36,309 nt of DNA from Nitrospinaceae bacterium (GCA_029261515.1 JAJDBE010000011.1:1-36309), one strand, 5' to 3'; positions 17,889 through 28,106 are shown, counted from the stretch's first letter. The notes: generated by a model from the letters alone, not told the origin. Program-made: numbers and translations.

Positions 17889-18638
17889 TCACCCGTAAAT
17901 CTCACGGTGTTTTCCAAAGTAGGCCAGAGCATGGTCGTACTCCGCCTGGGTGTCGATCTCAAAACAACCGGACTGCGAAACCGTCCAACCATTGAGATCG
18001 ACCGTCTCAGCAAAGTCCGTAAAGGGAATTTCCCAGAGCACTTTTTCATATTCCGCTTCATTGCTGTCGTACAGCTCGACAAATTTTTTCACATCACCGG
18101 CTGAGAGCCGGAAAAAACCGATCGCCTCGCCGCCAAATTGAAAGCCGTTTTTTTCCTCCTGAGTCAAATGGCGTTTGGTGATAAAAGCGTGAATCCGGCC
18201 ATCCGGTTTCAATAATACCTTGGCGGCTTCCTCGTTGTCGATATCCCCGGCAGTGAGGGCGAAGGACGTCGGTTGAGAGCCGCGCACATAATCAATGAAA
18301 ACCGAACGCGGATACAAAACGTCTCCATCCATAATCAGGACATCCCCCTGGCTTTCCCTAAAACCCATGACCATCGAAAGCGTGTTGCCTGTGGTCCGGT
18401 AAACCGGGTTGTCGATGAAGTGAATGGGCAAATCGAGGTTGAGACTCTGGGCATAGTCCTTCACCGCCTCTTTATTATGGCCGAGAACCAGATGCGCCCG
18501 CTCAATGGACAATTCATTTAAACAGGTAAGATGCCGGGACAGAAGGGTCTCCTCGCCAAAGGGCAGCATCGATTTATGGGGAATATCCTGCCGGTCCAGA
18601 CGGGACCCGTAACCGGCCAAAAGCAGTACCGCTTCCAT
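17889..18638 (-). CDS. LicC-like sugar/phosphocholine nucleotidyltransferase
   Basis: NTP-transferase of 249 aa. The N-terminal nucleotide loop is LLLAGYGSRL (6-15), with HKSMLPFGEE following in place of the usual G-x-x-K-P. MDGDVLYP carries the metal-binding Asp. TTGNTLSMVMG resembles LicC/IPCT-type cytidylyltransferases, which make CDP-choline, CDP-inositol or similar for surface or lipid headgroup decoration. The exact substrate cannot be read from the sequence. It is the only gene of its transcript in view: a terminator lies upstream for the preceding minus-strand gene, and a small CGGGT/ACCCG hairpin overlaps its last codons. Confidence 0.8.
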   Translation of the reverse strand: MEAVLLLAGYGSRLDRQDIPHKSMLPFGEETLLSRHLTCLNELSIERAHLVLGHNKEAVKDYAQSLNLDLPIHFIDNPVYRTTGNTLSMVMGFRESQGDVLIMDGDVLYPRSVFIDYVRGSQPTSFALTAGDIDNEEAAKVLLKPDGRIHAFITKRHLTQEEKNGFQFGGEAIGFFRLSAGDVKKFVELYDSNEAEYEKVLWEIPFTDFAETVDLNGWTVSQSGCFEIDTQAEYDHALAYFGKHREIYG

Positions 18639-18689
18639 GAAATTTCAGAGATATTGATTCAGACGGGAATAAACCCCGCTGTGATGGAT

Positions 18690-18723
18690 GAAAAAGAAAA
18701 ACGCCTGAACTCGCCTCAGGCGT
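18690..18723 (-). terminator. Intrinsic terminator after the cyclase-like gene
   Basis: On the minus strand an 8-bp perfect stem (ACGCCTGA/TCAGGCGT, arms 18701-18708 and 18716-18723) with a 7-base loop is followed by TTTTTCTTTTT. It lies 34 bases past the stop of the gene ending at 18757. Confidence 0.9.
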
Positions 18724-18756
18724 CTCCAATGAATGCTCCGGGAAATGACCCGTCCG

Positions 18757-19725
18757 CTATTTACTATAGGCCCAGAAGTGCGACATGGGATCACCGGCGC
18801 AAAACCTTCTGAATTTCAGCAAGGTGTCCAGACCGTCCGCCGTGCGCTCGACATTGCTGTCCTCGCCGGGAAAATCTCCCCATCCCGCTTCGTTTTTATG
18901 ATCGATGAGCCAGCGGACTCCCTTTTCAACCACCGGAGCGTATCGTTCCTTTTTGCCGAAGGTGTCGGCAACCAGCATCAGGTTCCGGCAGGCGTCCATG
19001 GTGTGGTCCATGTTTTCATTGTCCCAGGAACCGTTCGGCGCCTGCTCCCCAACCAGCGAGTCGGCGGCATCCATGCACAGCTTTTCGGCATAATCAATGC
19101 CATCCATGAAGTACGCGGGAACCAGCGTGTATTGCATCAGGTGCGCGGTGGTTTCGATGCCGGCTGGATGAAACGTGTTGTCCTTCCATAGCCCTGTATC
19201 CCGTTGCCAGTTCTTGATGAACTCGAATCCTCTCACCCTCGCGGCATTGATGCGTTCATCATCCTTTTGATCGTGCGTGACCTGGTAGATGGTCAGAAAG
19301 CAGGTGACCGAACAGGTGGTGTCCAGATGCGACCATTCCGGATCGGCCCAGTGCCCGTCTTCCTCCTGTGTGGAAAGAACATATTCCAGAGCGCGCTGAA
19401 TCGCCGCCTCGATTTTAGGGTCCTTGAGAATCATGTTGCCGCGGCACAATTTCAAGGCCACAAAGGTGGTGATCCACATGGAGGTTTTATCGGTGTGCGA
19501 TTGCTTGGACCAGCCGCCGTCCGGGTTTTGCACTTTCACGCATTCCTGAAATTCGCGGGGCCTTTCTTTTGTACTTCCCAAATGTAGAATGCACCGCAAA
19601 ACATGCTCCAGAACCTCCATGTCCTGTTCGCCTTCGAGAAGGCTCCACTCCGCTTTTTTGGATTCCAGGTAATCCCACTCTTTCCCTATTAATTGCTCCA
19701 GCTCGTCCTGCACAATGGTCGTCAT
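18757..19725 (-). CDS. Terpenoid-cyclase/prenyltransferase-fold (alpha-alpha toroid) protein
   Basis: Protein of 322 aa with repeated QW-like motifs of the squalene cyclase/prenyltransferase fold: NPDGGW (68-73), EEDGHW, PNGSWDNE and AGWGDFPGED, each followed by helical segments such as TTFVALKL and TTAHLMQYTL. The class II cyclase acid DxDD is not present; the nearest matching position reads LDTTCS. It is about half the length of hopene cyclases, so it is unlikely to be a standard hopene synthase. No signal peptide or lipobox. Function unknown; a binding toroid or a non-canonical enzyme are both open. Neighbours give no clear hint, and it has its own terminator. Confidence 0.75.
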   Translation of the reverse strand: MTTIVQDELEQLIGKEWDYLESKKAEWSLLEGEQDMEVLEHVLRCILHLGSTKERPREFQECVKVQNPDGGWSKQSHTDKTSMWITTFVALKLCRGNMILKDPKIEAAIQRALEYVLSTQEEDGHWADPEWSHLDTTCSVTCFLTIYQVTHDQKDDERINAARVRGFEFIKNWQRDTGLWKDNTFHPAGIETTAHLMQYTLVPAYFMDGIDYAEKLCMDAADSLVGEQAPNGSWDNENMDHTMDACRNLMLVADTFGKKERYAPVVEKGVRWLIDHKNEAGWGDFPGEDSNVERTADGLDTLLKFRRFCAGDPMSHFWAYSK

Positions 19726-19886
19726 AATAGCGTCTCTATAAATGAATGATTAAGTTAATCAGGAAGTTGATTCGTGAGGGCAAATTATATTACGAGTTTT
19801 GGTTTGACTCAACCCCTCTTAAGACTCGGCAAAGCATCCCGCAGTCACTCTGGGCCACAGTCTAAAAGACCGGGTCAAAGAATGAA

Positions 19887-21188
19887 TTATTCCACTACCT
19901 GGGCAAATTTTTTCGAAATCCATCCGGCCTGCCCCCTGGCAAATTCCACTTTGTACCAGCCATCTTGCTCCTGAATCAAAGGCACCAGAGTGCCCTTATC
20001 GATACTGGAAATGACCCTGGAACCGGGAAAAGGCCCTTCGCGCACCCTAAGAGGGTCCTGCCGGGTCTCTATGCGGACCCGCTTCCCAAGGCCCGGTGTT
20101 GCCAAACCAGGATTCACTCCGGACAAAACTGCATCCGACGATGTTTTAGGAAATAAGGATGTACTGGTCGAAGGTTTCGGATCCGGTTGCGTGGCGATTT
20201 CTATCTCCTGGGGATTGCGTCGAATCACTTCCCTGGGTTGCTGAGGGATAAATTCCCCGTTGGTGCCCTTCATCAATTTACTTTCCCCATTCGCCGGGTC
20301 TTTGGCCATCTTGCCTTTGGGCCTATTTGGCATGAGAGAATCTTCCAGATCCGTGCTCTCTTTGATCTCCTTCTCCATGGTCTCCCCCTGCATCATGGAG
20401 CCGCCCTTTTCCATCGCCTGGCCCTCCTCTTCCATAGTGAGGTTTTCCAATATGGGGTTTTCCCCGGCTAGAGTTTCCTTCTCCATTTTCTCCATGGCCG
20501 GACCATCATCGGCAGCATCCCCACCTTCCGCCGGGGCGGCCATCTGCGTGTCTCGGGGTTTCATGCCTTCGATTTTGTTGCGCGCTTCGTCCGAGTTTTT
20601 CGGGCTATTGGGATACCGTTTTAGGAAATCCTCGTAAGCTTCCAGGGTATCGATTGATTTTGCCTGTTGAAAAACTTTGTCTTCCATTTCTTCAATGAGA
20701 AAGCCAATCTGCTCCTTTTCCCGCGGTTCCGAAATATCCTGCGCCCGCATCAGGTAATCGACGGCGCCATTGTAATCTTTGGCTTCTTTAAGCAAAGTGG
20801 CTTTGAATTTGAGGACACGAATGAGGTTTTTTTTGATTTTAACGTCAGTGGGTTCCAAAGACCGCGCGGTTTCAAACTCGGCAATCGCCGGTTCCATCTG
20901 GTCGTTTTCAAAATAGACCAGCCCCAGGTTGTTATGCGCTTCAAAAGACCGCGGCTGCTTCAAAAGAAATTGGTTCCACACCTTGATGGCCGCCTGAATG
21001 CGGTTGTTCTTCTGCCGGAACAGCGCCCGCTCAAAAAGCTCCCGGTCGGCCCGGGTGATCTGTGCCGGCGGTGTGTCGAAATACGGCGCTTCGAAATACT
21101 GACTGACAGGGGTTCCGGTACAGGCACCGAGCAACAGCAACAGTCCTGCGATCCATAAGTGCAATAACGTTTTAAAATTCATAGTCAT
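19887..21188 (-). CDS. TPR and SH3b-domain lipoprotein
   Basis: Predicted lipoprotein of 433 aa. The N-terminal hydrophobic stretch ends in LLGAC with Cys23. TPR-like repeats lie at about 47-200 (AHNNLGLVYFENDQMEPAIAEF). A low-complexity middle (about 205-300) is rich in Glu, Met and Gly with repeated MEKE/GETMEK patterns. The C-terminus (about 365-430) is a bacterial SH3 domain (DPLRVREGPFPGSRV, then DGWYKVEFARGQAGWIS), usually a peptidoglycan-binding module. It probably sits at the outer membrane and contacts the wall. Met1 and Met3 are both possible starts. It is divergent from the thi operon. Confidence 0.82.
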   Translation of the reverse strand: MTMNFKTLLHLWIAGLLLLLGACTGTPVSQYFEAPYFDTPPAQITRADRELFERALFRQKNNRIQAAIKVWNQFLLKQPRSFEAHNNLGLVYFENDQMEPAIAEFETARSLEPTDVKIKKNLIRVLKFKATLLKEAKDYNGAVDYLMRAQDISEPREKEQIGFLIEEMEDKVFQQAKSIDTLEAYEDFLKRYPNSPKNSDEARNKIEGMKPRDTQMAAPAEGGDAADDGPAMEKMEKETLAGENPILENLTMEEEGQAMEKGGSMMQGETMEKEIKESTDLEDSLMPNRPKGKMAKDPANGESKLMKGTNGEFIPQQPREVIRRNPQEIEIATQPDPKPSTSTSLFPKTSSDAVLSGVNPGLATPGLGKRVRIETRQDPLRVREGPFPGSRVISSIDKGTLVPLIQEQDGWYKVEFARGQAGWISKKFAQVVE

Positions 21189-21231
21189 GGTTTTTCAGTT
21201 TCGCTCTTTTTTGGTTTTGCGTCAATTGTTC

Positions 21232-21259
21232 TTGACTTCGCTGGGAAAGTGCCTAATGT
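21232..21259 (+). promoter_or_regulatory. Possible promoter of the thi operon
   Basis: TTGACT (21232-21237) and TAATGT (21254-21259) with a 16-base spacer would start transcription at the first stem of the riboswitch. The -10 is a poor match; TATAGA at 21259-21264 is closer to consensus but 21 bases from the -35. Confidence 0.35.
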
Positions 21260-21263
21260 ATAG

Positions 21264-21353
21264 ACTTCACTAGGGGTGTTGTTCTAACTGAGACTTCCGC
21301 AAGGATGACCCTTTGAACCTGATCTGGATCATGCCAGCGAAGGGAAGTGAAGC
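21264..21353 (+). promoter_or_regulatory. TPP riboswitch (thi box)
   Basis: The conserved TPP aptamer is clear. P1 is CTTCAC (21265-21270) with GTGAAG (21347-21352). The pyrimidine-sensing segment GGGGTG...CTGAGA ends at 21293. The pyrophosphate-sensing half includes ACCCTTTGAA and CCTGATCTGGATCATGCC (21318-21335), then AGCGAAGGGAAG. TPP binding should lower expression of thiS-thiG-thiE-thiC. The aptamer ends about 295 bases before thiS, a long leader that also holds an intrinsic terminator and an inverted partial copy of the aptamer. Confidence 0.96.
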
Positions 21354-21385
21354 GATCTTCATAAAAGATGTGCTGCAATTCCTTT

Positions 21386-21421
21386 AAGCTGCAATTTGCA
21401 AGACAGGTTGTGGCTTTTTTT
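21386..21421 (+). terminator. Intrinsic terminator (attenuator) of the TPP riboswitch
   Basis: AAGCTGCAA (21386-21394) pairs with TTGTGGCTT (21408-21416) through nine pairs, two of them G-U, with a 13-base loop. It is followed directly by a run of seven T (21415-21421). It lies 33 bases after the aptamer, the usual place for a transcriptional off-switch. An antiterminator could involve aptamer AAGGGAA (21340-21346) pairing with TTCCTTT (21379-21385), just before the 5' arm. Confidence 0.7.
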
Positions 21422-21432
21422 ATTGGCCTCGC

Positions 21433-21456
21433 TGCGGACATCTCCCTTAGAACAAC
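21433..21456 (+). promoter_or_regulatory. Aptamer-complementary segment downstream of the attenuator
   Basis: This 24-base stretch can pair without gaps with aptamer bases 21278-21301. Twenty of 24 positions are Watson-Crick, including a block of ten (21447-21456 with 21278-21287), and the CTGAGA region is covered. It could open the aptamer once polymerase has passed the terminator. Alternatively it is a decayed inverted duplication. Confidence 0.6.
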
Positions 21457-21648
21457 TCTCCGAATAAATTTTTGCCACAATTAACATAACGGGTAAGATT
21501 GCAATTCCTTTAAGGATATAAAAAGATTCGGTGTAAAACTGAATGCTGTTTTTATATCGAGGATACCGGTGTCAGGTTATTCCCTGAACTTCATTCTAAC
21601 CCTAAACGGTTCTCTTTGGTAAGAAGAAAAAAGTGACCGGAGATATTG

Positions 21649-21852
21649 GTGAAACTGATCATTAACGGAAAAGAACGCGACATGCGTTCCAGCCGGACGC
21701 TGACTGAACTGGTGCAGGAACTGGAAATCACCGCTCCCCATTTTGCCATGGCGCTCAACCAGCAGGTGATTCCAAAATCACAATATTCAGACACCGCTCT
21801 CAAAGAGGGGGATAAAGTGGAAATCGTGCACGCCGTCGGCGGCGGCGTCTGA
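21649..21852 (+). CDS. thiS: Thiamine sulfur-carrier protein ThiS
   Basis: Ubiquitin-fold sulfur carrier that delivers sulfur as a C-terminal thiocarboxylate to the thiazole synthase ThiG. It has 67 aa, the usual size. [11 protein letters not shown] at the N-terminus and [13 protein letters not shown] near the end are typical. The chain does not end at Gly: one Val follows the three glycines before the TGA stop. Standard ThiS needs a free Gly-Gly end, so trimming or a different activation is implied. The GTG at 21649 is preferred over TTG at 21646 because GGAG lies six bases upstream. No thiF, the activating enzyme, is in the window. First gene after the riboswitch. Confidence 0.9.
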   Translation: MKLIINGKERDMRSSRTLTELVQELEITAPHFAMALNQQVIPKSQYSDTALKEGDKVEIVHAVGGGV

Positions 21853-21893
21853 CATTATTCAATCATGAATTTCTGGGAGGAAATCAACATCCC

Positions 21894-22694
21894 ATGGGAA
21901 ATACCATCACAAGCACTGAAAAAAAAAGTAACCTGAAAATAGGCGATAAAACGTTCAAGTCCCGCCTGATCGTGGGAACCGGAAAATACGCGTCATTCGA
22001 TGAAACCCGCATGGCCATCGAAATTTCCGGAGCGGAAGTCGTCACCGTCGCTGTCAGGCGCATTGAGCTGGACACCTCCAAGGACTCCATCCTCAATCAC
22101 CTCGATCCCAAAAGGTACACGTTTCTGCCGAATACCGCCGGTTGTTATAACGTGAAAGAAGCCGTGATGACCTGCCAGCTGGCCCGCGAAGCGGGTCTTG
22201 GCAACTTCGTCAAGGTGGAAGTCATCGGCGATGAGAAAACCCTGTTCCCCGATAACGAAGCCACACTCGAAGCCTCCAAACTGCTGGTGGCCGACGGGTT
22301 TCAGGTGCTTCCCTACTGCACCGACGATGTCGTCCTGTGCAAAAAACTGGAAGACGCCGGCTGCGTCGCCGTCATGCCGCTGGCGGCGCCCATTGGCTCC
22401 GGTCTTGGCATCCGCAATCCGTACAACATCAAACTGATTTTAGAAGCGGTGCAAGTGCCTGTCATCATCGACGCCGGAGTCGGCACCGCCTCTGACGCCA
22501 GCCGCGCCATGGAGCTTGGTGTCGGCGGCCTCTTGATGAATACCGCCATCGCCGGGGCGAAAGATCCGTTGAAAATGGCGCAGGCCATGAAACTGGCCGT
22601 CGAAAGCGGCAGGCTGGCCTATGAAGCGGGCCGTATTCCGAGAAAACTATACGCCTCCGCCAGCAGTCCGCTGGAGGGGTTGATCGATATTTAA
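21894..22694 (+). CDS. thiG: Thiazole synthase ThiG
   Basis: TIM-barrel enzyme that builds the thiamine thiazole phosphate from 1-deoxyxylulose 5-phosphate, dehydroglycine and ThiS-thiocarboxylate. It has 266 aa. [10 protein letters not shown] (23-32) is the N-terminal barrel signature, FVKVEVIGD carries the predicted Schiff-base Lys107, and [16 protein letters not shown] and [20 protein letters not shown] form the phosphate-binding side. GGAGG precedes the ATG by 13 bases, a little far. It follows thiS by 41 bases. The dehydroglycine source (ThiO or ThiH) is not in the window. Confidence 0.97.
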   Translation: MGNTITSTEKKSNLKIGDKTFKSRLIVGTGKYASFDETRMAIEISGAEVVTVAVRRIELDTSKDSILNHLDPKRYTFLPNTAGCYNVKEAVMTCQLAREAGLGNFVKVEVIGDEKTLFPDNEATLEASKLLVADGFQVLPYCTDDVVLCKKLEDAGCVAVMPLAAPIGSGLGIRNPYNIKLILEAVQVPVIIDAGVGTASDASRAMELGVGGLLMNTAIAGAKDPLKMAQAMKLAVESGRLAYEAGRIPRKLYASASSPLEGLIDI

Positions 22695-22799
22695 CCGGCG
22701 TTGCCGCCAATGCGAACAGAAGCTGTTGTAAAGGGCTTGAGTGTGCCGCCATCCGAGAACGAGTTGAGACCTTCTGCCCACACGGCCAGTGGCGAGGGC

Positions 22800-25386
<2,587 letters not shown>

Positions 25387-25400
25387 AAAAGCGCAGTGGT

Positions 25401-25431
25401 GGAAAACACCTTCTCTTGCAGGAGGTGTTCC
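25401..25431 (+). terminator. Hairpin after thiC (weak terminator)
   Basis: AACACCT (25405-25411) pairs with AGGTGTT (25423-25429), and two further G-C pairs lie across an AA bulge. No T run follows, so it may stabilise the message or end it by another route. Confidence 0.4.
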
Positions 25432-25440
25432 GCCCATTGC

Positions 25441-25468
25441 TTGACAAATCAGGGAATCCCACTAAAAT
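25441..25468 (+). promoter_or_regulatory. Sigma70-type promoter for tRNA-Val
   Basis: A perfect -35 TTGACA (25441-25446) and a good -10 TAAAAT (25463-25468) with a 16-base spacer. Transcription would start near 25475, about 14 bases before the tRNA. Confidence 0.8.
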
Positions 25469-25488
25469 AGGTCAATCTTAACAAATTC

Positions 25489-25560
25489 AGGCGCGTAGCT
25501 CAGGGGTAGAGTACTTGCTTGACATGCAAGGGGTCGGCGGTTCGAAACCGCCCGTGCCTA
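25489..25560 (+). tRNA. tRNA-Val (anticodon GAC)
   Basis: Cloverleaf of 72 nt. Acceptor AGGCGCG pairs with CGTGCCT (one G-U), discriminator A. The D arm is GCTC/GAGT. The anticodon arm CTTGC-TTGACAT-GCAAG gives GAC. The T arm is GGCGG-TTCGAAA-CCGCC. CCA is not encoded. It has its own promoter and no integrase or repeat next to it. Confidence 0.96.
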
Positions 25561-25765
25561 TTTTTCAAAATCTTAAAGCTGAATTTGCACTCATTAAAAG
25601 TCCGGCAGCACCGGAGAGTGGAACCTTAATTTATGTAACACGATCAGCCCTTCCCAGGGAAAACCTCCTTCCTTCAAGCAGGTCATTTCCATCGAAATCC
25701 TGATTCTGGTTTTTTGATCGATGCGGACTTGATTGCGGCAGGCGCTGATAAATTTGAAAGTTTAA

Positions 25766-27520
25766 ATGAACCAGAAAAGCGAAAATTACGATCTTGAAAC
25801 CATCCGCCACAGCGCCGCGCATTTGATGGCGCAGGCGGTGAAGCAACTGTTTCCGGAAACCAAGGTCACCATCGGTCCTGTGATCGAAGACGGCTTCTAT
25901 TACGATTTTTTCCGGGAAAAACCCTTCGTCCCCGAAGATCTTGAAAAAATCGAAGCCCGGATGAAGGAGCTTGCCAAGCAGGACCAGGAAATCGTCCGTC
26001 GGGAAATGCCGCGCGATGACGCGATCAAAATGTTTGGCGACATGAACGAATCGTTCAAGCAGGAGATCATCCAAGACATCGATTCCAACGACCCCATTTC
26101 CTTATACACCCAGGGCGAGTTCACCGACCTTTGCCGCGGCCCGCATGTGGGTTCGACCCAGGATTTAAAATCCTTCAAGCTCTTGCACACCTCCGCCGCC
26201 TACTGGCGCGGCGACGAACGCAACCCGGTGTTGCAACGCATCTATGGCACCGCCTGGCACAATGACAAGGAACTTCGCACTTACCTGCGCCGCCTGGAAG
26301 AAGCCAAAAAACGCGATCACCGCAAACTCGGCAAGGAGCTGGATTTGTTCTCGGTGACCGATGAAATCGGTCCCGGCCTCATCCTCTGGCATCCCAAGGG
26401 CGCGAGAATCCGTGGCCTGATCGAGGATTTCTGGAAAAAGGAGCATTTTAAAAACGGCTACGAAATGGTGTACAGCCCGCATGCGGCCAAGCTCGACCTC
26501 TGGAAAACCAGCGGCCACACGAATTTTTACAAGGACAATATGTTCTCGCCCATGGAGATCGAGGGCAAAGAATATGTCATGAAGCCGATGAACTGTCCGT
26601 TTCACATCCAGATTTTCCAGACCCGGCTTCGAAGCTACCGCGACCTTCCCATCCGCTTTGGCGAACTGGGAACCGTGTACCGCTACGAGCGTTCCGGCGT
26701 TCTGCACGGCCTCCTTAGAGTGCGTGGGTTCACCCAGGACGACGCGCATTTGTTCTGCCGCCCCAGCCAGATTGAAGAAGAACTGGTCAAAGTGCTGGGG
26801 TTTATCCTGTTTATTCTGCGCTCCTTCGGATTCAACGAATACAAAGTGTACCTCAGCACCCAGCCGGAAAAGTTTGTCGGCGAACAGGACGATTGGGAAA
26901 AAGCCACCAGCGCTCTCAAAAACGCTCTGGAGAAAAGCCAGCTGGAATACGAAGTCGATCCCGGCGAAGGCGTGTTCTACGGACCCAAGATCGACATCAA
27001 GATCAAGGACAGTCTCAACCGCTACTGGCAGGTTTCTACCGTACAGGTGGATTTTAATCTTCCCCAGCGGTTTAACATAAGCTATATTGAAGAGGACGGT
27101 CAGCGTCGGCAACCGATCATGCTGCACCGGGCCCTGATGGGTTCTCTGGAGCGATTTTTTGGCTGTTTGATCGAGCATTACGGCGGCGCTTTTCCCCTGT
27201 GGCTCGCTCCCACCCAGGTCATCCTGCTTCCGATAACCGATAACCAGCATCCTTATATCGAGGAACTGGCCAAACGGCTGGAAAGCGAGGAAATCCGGGT
27301 GGAAAAAGACTTGCGAAACGAAAAGATTGGGTTCAAAATCAGGGAGGCCCAATTACAGAAAATCCCTTACATGATCGTCGTGGGGGACAAAGAAGTCGAA
27401 TCCGAAACCCTGGCGGTTAGAAAACGCCGATCCAAGGAATCGCGAACGCTGGATTTTGCCTCGTTTCTTGAGGAAATCAAAGCCGAGATACAGGAAAAGA
27501 CCATCGATAGTCCAGAATAA
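25766..27520 (+). CDS. thrS: Threonyl-tRNA synthetase lacking the N-terminal TGS domain
   Basis: Class II synthetase charging tRNA-Thr. It has 584 aa against about 640 in E. coli: the TGS (N1) domain is missing and the protein begins at the editing domain. The editing site is complete: HSAAH (15-19) and LCRGPH. The catalytic core shows NCPFHIQ, RYERSG and MLHRALMGSLERF, which include the Cys and His zinc ligands. The anticodon-binding domain is at the C-terminus (QVILLPITDNQHPYIEELA). The start is fixed: a TAA codon lies immediately before the ATG in the same frame, so no TGS can be added. It heads the infC-rpmI-rplT-pheS block. Confidence 0.96.
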   Translation: MNQKSENYDLETIRHSAAHLMAQAVKQLFPETKVTIGPVIEDGFYYDFFREKPFVPEDLEKIEARMKELAKQDQEIVRREMPRDDAIKMFGDMNESFKQEIIQDIDSNDPISLYTQGEFTDLCRGPHVGSTQDLKSFKLLHTSAAYWRGDERNPVLQRIYGTAWHNDKELRTYLRRLEEAKKRDHRKLGKELDLFSVTDEIGPGLILWHPKGARIRGLIEDFWKKEHFKNGYEMVYSPHAAKLDLWKTSGHTNFYKDNMFSPMEIEGKEYVMKPMNCPFHIQIFQTRLRSYRDLPIRFGELGTVYRYERSGVLHGLLRVRGFTQDDAHLFCRPSQIEEELVKVLGFILFILRSFGFNEYKVYLSTQPEKFVGEQDDWEKATSALKNALEKSQLEYEVDPGEGVFYGPKIDIKIKDSLNRYWQVSTVQVDFNLPQRFNISYIEEDGQRRQPIMLHRALMGSLERFFGCLIEHYGGAFPLWLAPTQVILLPITDNQHPYIEELAKRLESEEIRVEKDLRNEKIGFKIREAQLQKIPYMIVVGDKEVESETLAVRKRRSKESRTLDFASFLEEIKAEIQEKTIDSPE

Positions 27521-27526
27521 CTTTTT

Positions 27527-27533
27527 AGAGGAG
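27527..27533 (+). promoter_or_regulatory. Ribosome binding site that fixes the infC AUU start
   Basis: AGAGGAG lies eight bases before ATT 27542, an ideal distance. The nearest in-frame ATG (27569) is 35 bases away and would remove the conserved RIN motif. Confidence 0.85.
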
Positions 27534-27541
27534 ATTCTTTA

Positions 27542-28066
27542 ATTAATAAGAAACAGCGCATCAACAATATGATTCGGGTTAAAGAAGTCAGTTTGATCGG
27601 CGATGACGGTGAACAAATAGGCGTTATCCCCACTGAAGAAGCCATCAACATTGCGATGGAAAGAAATCTGGACCTCGTGGAAGTGGCACCCAATGCGGTC
27701 CCTCCGGTTTGCCGGATCATGGATTTCGGCAAGTTCAAATACCGCCAGAGCAAGCGGGCGCATGAAGCCAAAAAGAATCAAAAGGTGGTTCACCTCAAGG
27801 AAGTCAAATTCCGCCCCAACACCGATCAGCACGACTTCGATTTCAAACTGAAGCATGTGATGCGTTTTCTGGAAGCGGGCGATAAGGCCAAGGTGGTGAT
27901 TTTCTTTAAAGGCCGCGAGATTGTGCACCGCGAAGGCGGAGTGCGGGTTCTCGAGCGGGTCACCGCCGCCACCGAAGAAGTGGCGGTCGTTGAAAGCCCG
28001 CCCAAGCAGGAAGGCCGCACTTTGATGATGATCCTGGCGCCCAAGGGAAAAAAGAAAGCCACTTGA
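27542..28066 (+). CDS. infC: Translation initiation factor IF-3 with AUU start codon
   Basis: IF-3 binds the 30S subunit, keeps the subunits apart and rejects wrong start codons. Taken from ATT at 27542 it has 174 aa, normal length. The N-domain starts [15 protein letters not shown], matching the RIN-x-x-IR pattern of the family, and holds [14 protein letters not shown]. The C-domain follows with [16 protein letters not shown] and ends with LAPKGKKK. The rare AUU start is the known autoregulatory device of infC: excess IF-3 blocks its own non-AUG initiation. An ATG-only call would begin nine codons too late. Confidence 0.93.
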   Translation: MNKKQRINNMIRVKEVSLIGDDGEQIGVIPTEEAINIAMERNLDLVEVAPNAVPPVCRIMDFGKFKYRQSKRAHEAKKNQKVVHLKEVKFRPNTDQHDFDFKLKHVMRFLEAGDKAKVVIFFKGREIVHREGGVRVLERVTAATEEVAVVESPPKQEGRTLMMILAPKGKKKAT

Positions 28067-28106
28067 GTCTCATAAAAAACGGAATTGCAAACAACGAGAG
28101 ATCTTC

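Larger units (their letters stand above)
21374..21514 (+). repeat. 15-nt direct repeat pair in the thi leader
   Basis: TGCAATTCCTTTAAG occurs at 21374-21388 and again at 21500-21514. The first copy enters the 5' arm of the leader terminator. The segment between them contains the terminator and the aptamer-complementary sequence. No mobile-element ends are seen. Confidence 0.6.

Noticed and set aside
21253-21480. 75-codon minus-strand frame across the TPP riboswitch
   Set aside because: The sequence is explained by the riboswitch and terminator; the frame has no family features.
25489-25560. tRNA-Val as a possible integration site
   Set aside because: No integrase, no partial tRNA copy downstream and ordinary housekeeping genes follow.
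25606-25630. TGGAACC within GAGAGTGGAACCTT before thrS resembles a T-box core
   Set aside because: Only about 57 bases separate it from the upstream tRNA-Val, too little for a T-box stem I, and no terminator/antiterminator pair follows.
25515-25703. Small plus-strand frame starting inside tRNA-Val
   Set aside because: It overlaps a confident tRNA gene and has no recognisable sequence; it is not a missing TGS domain of thrS.
26165-27352. 395-codon open frame antisense to thrS
   Set aside because: It mirrors thrS codon bias, has no domain or ribosome site, and thrS is certain.
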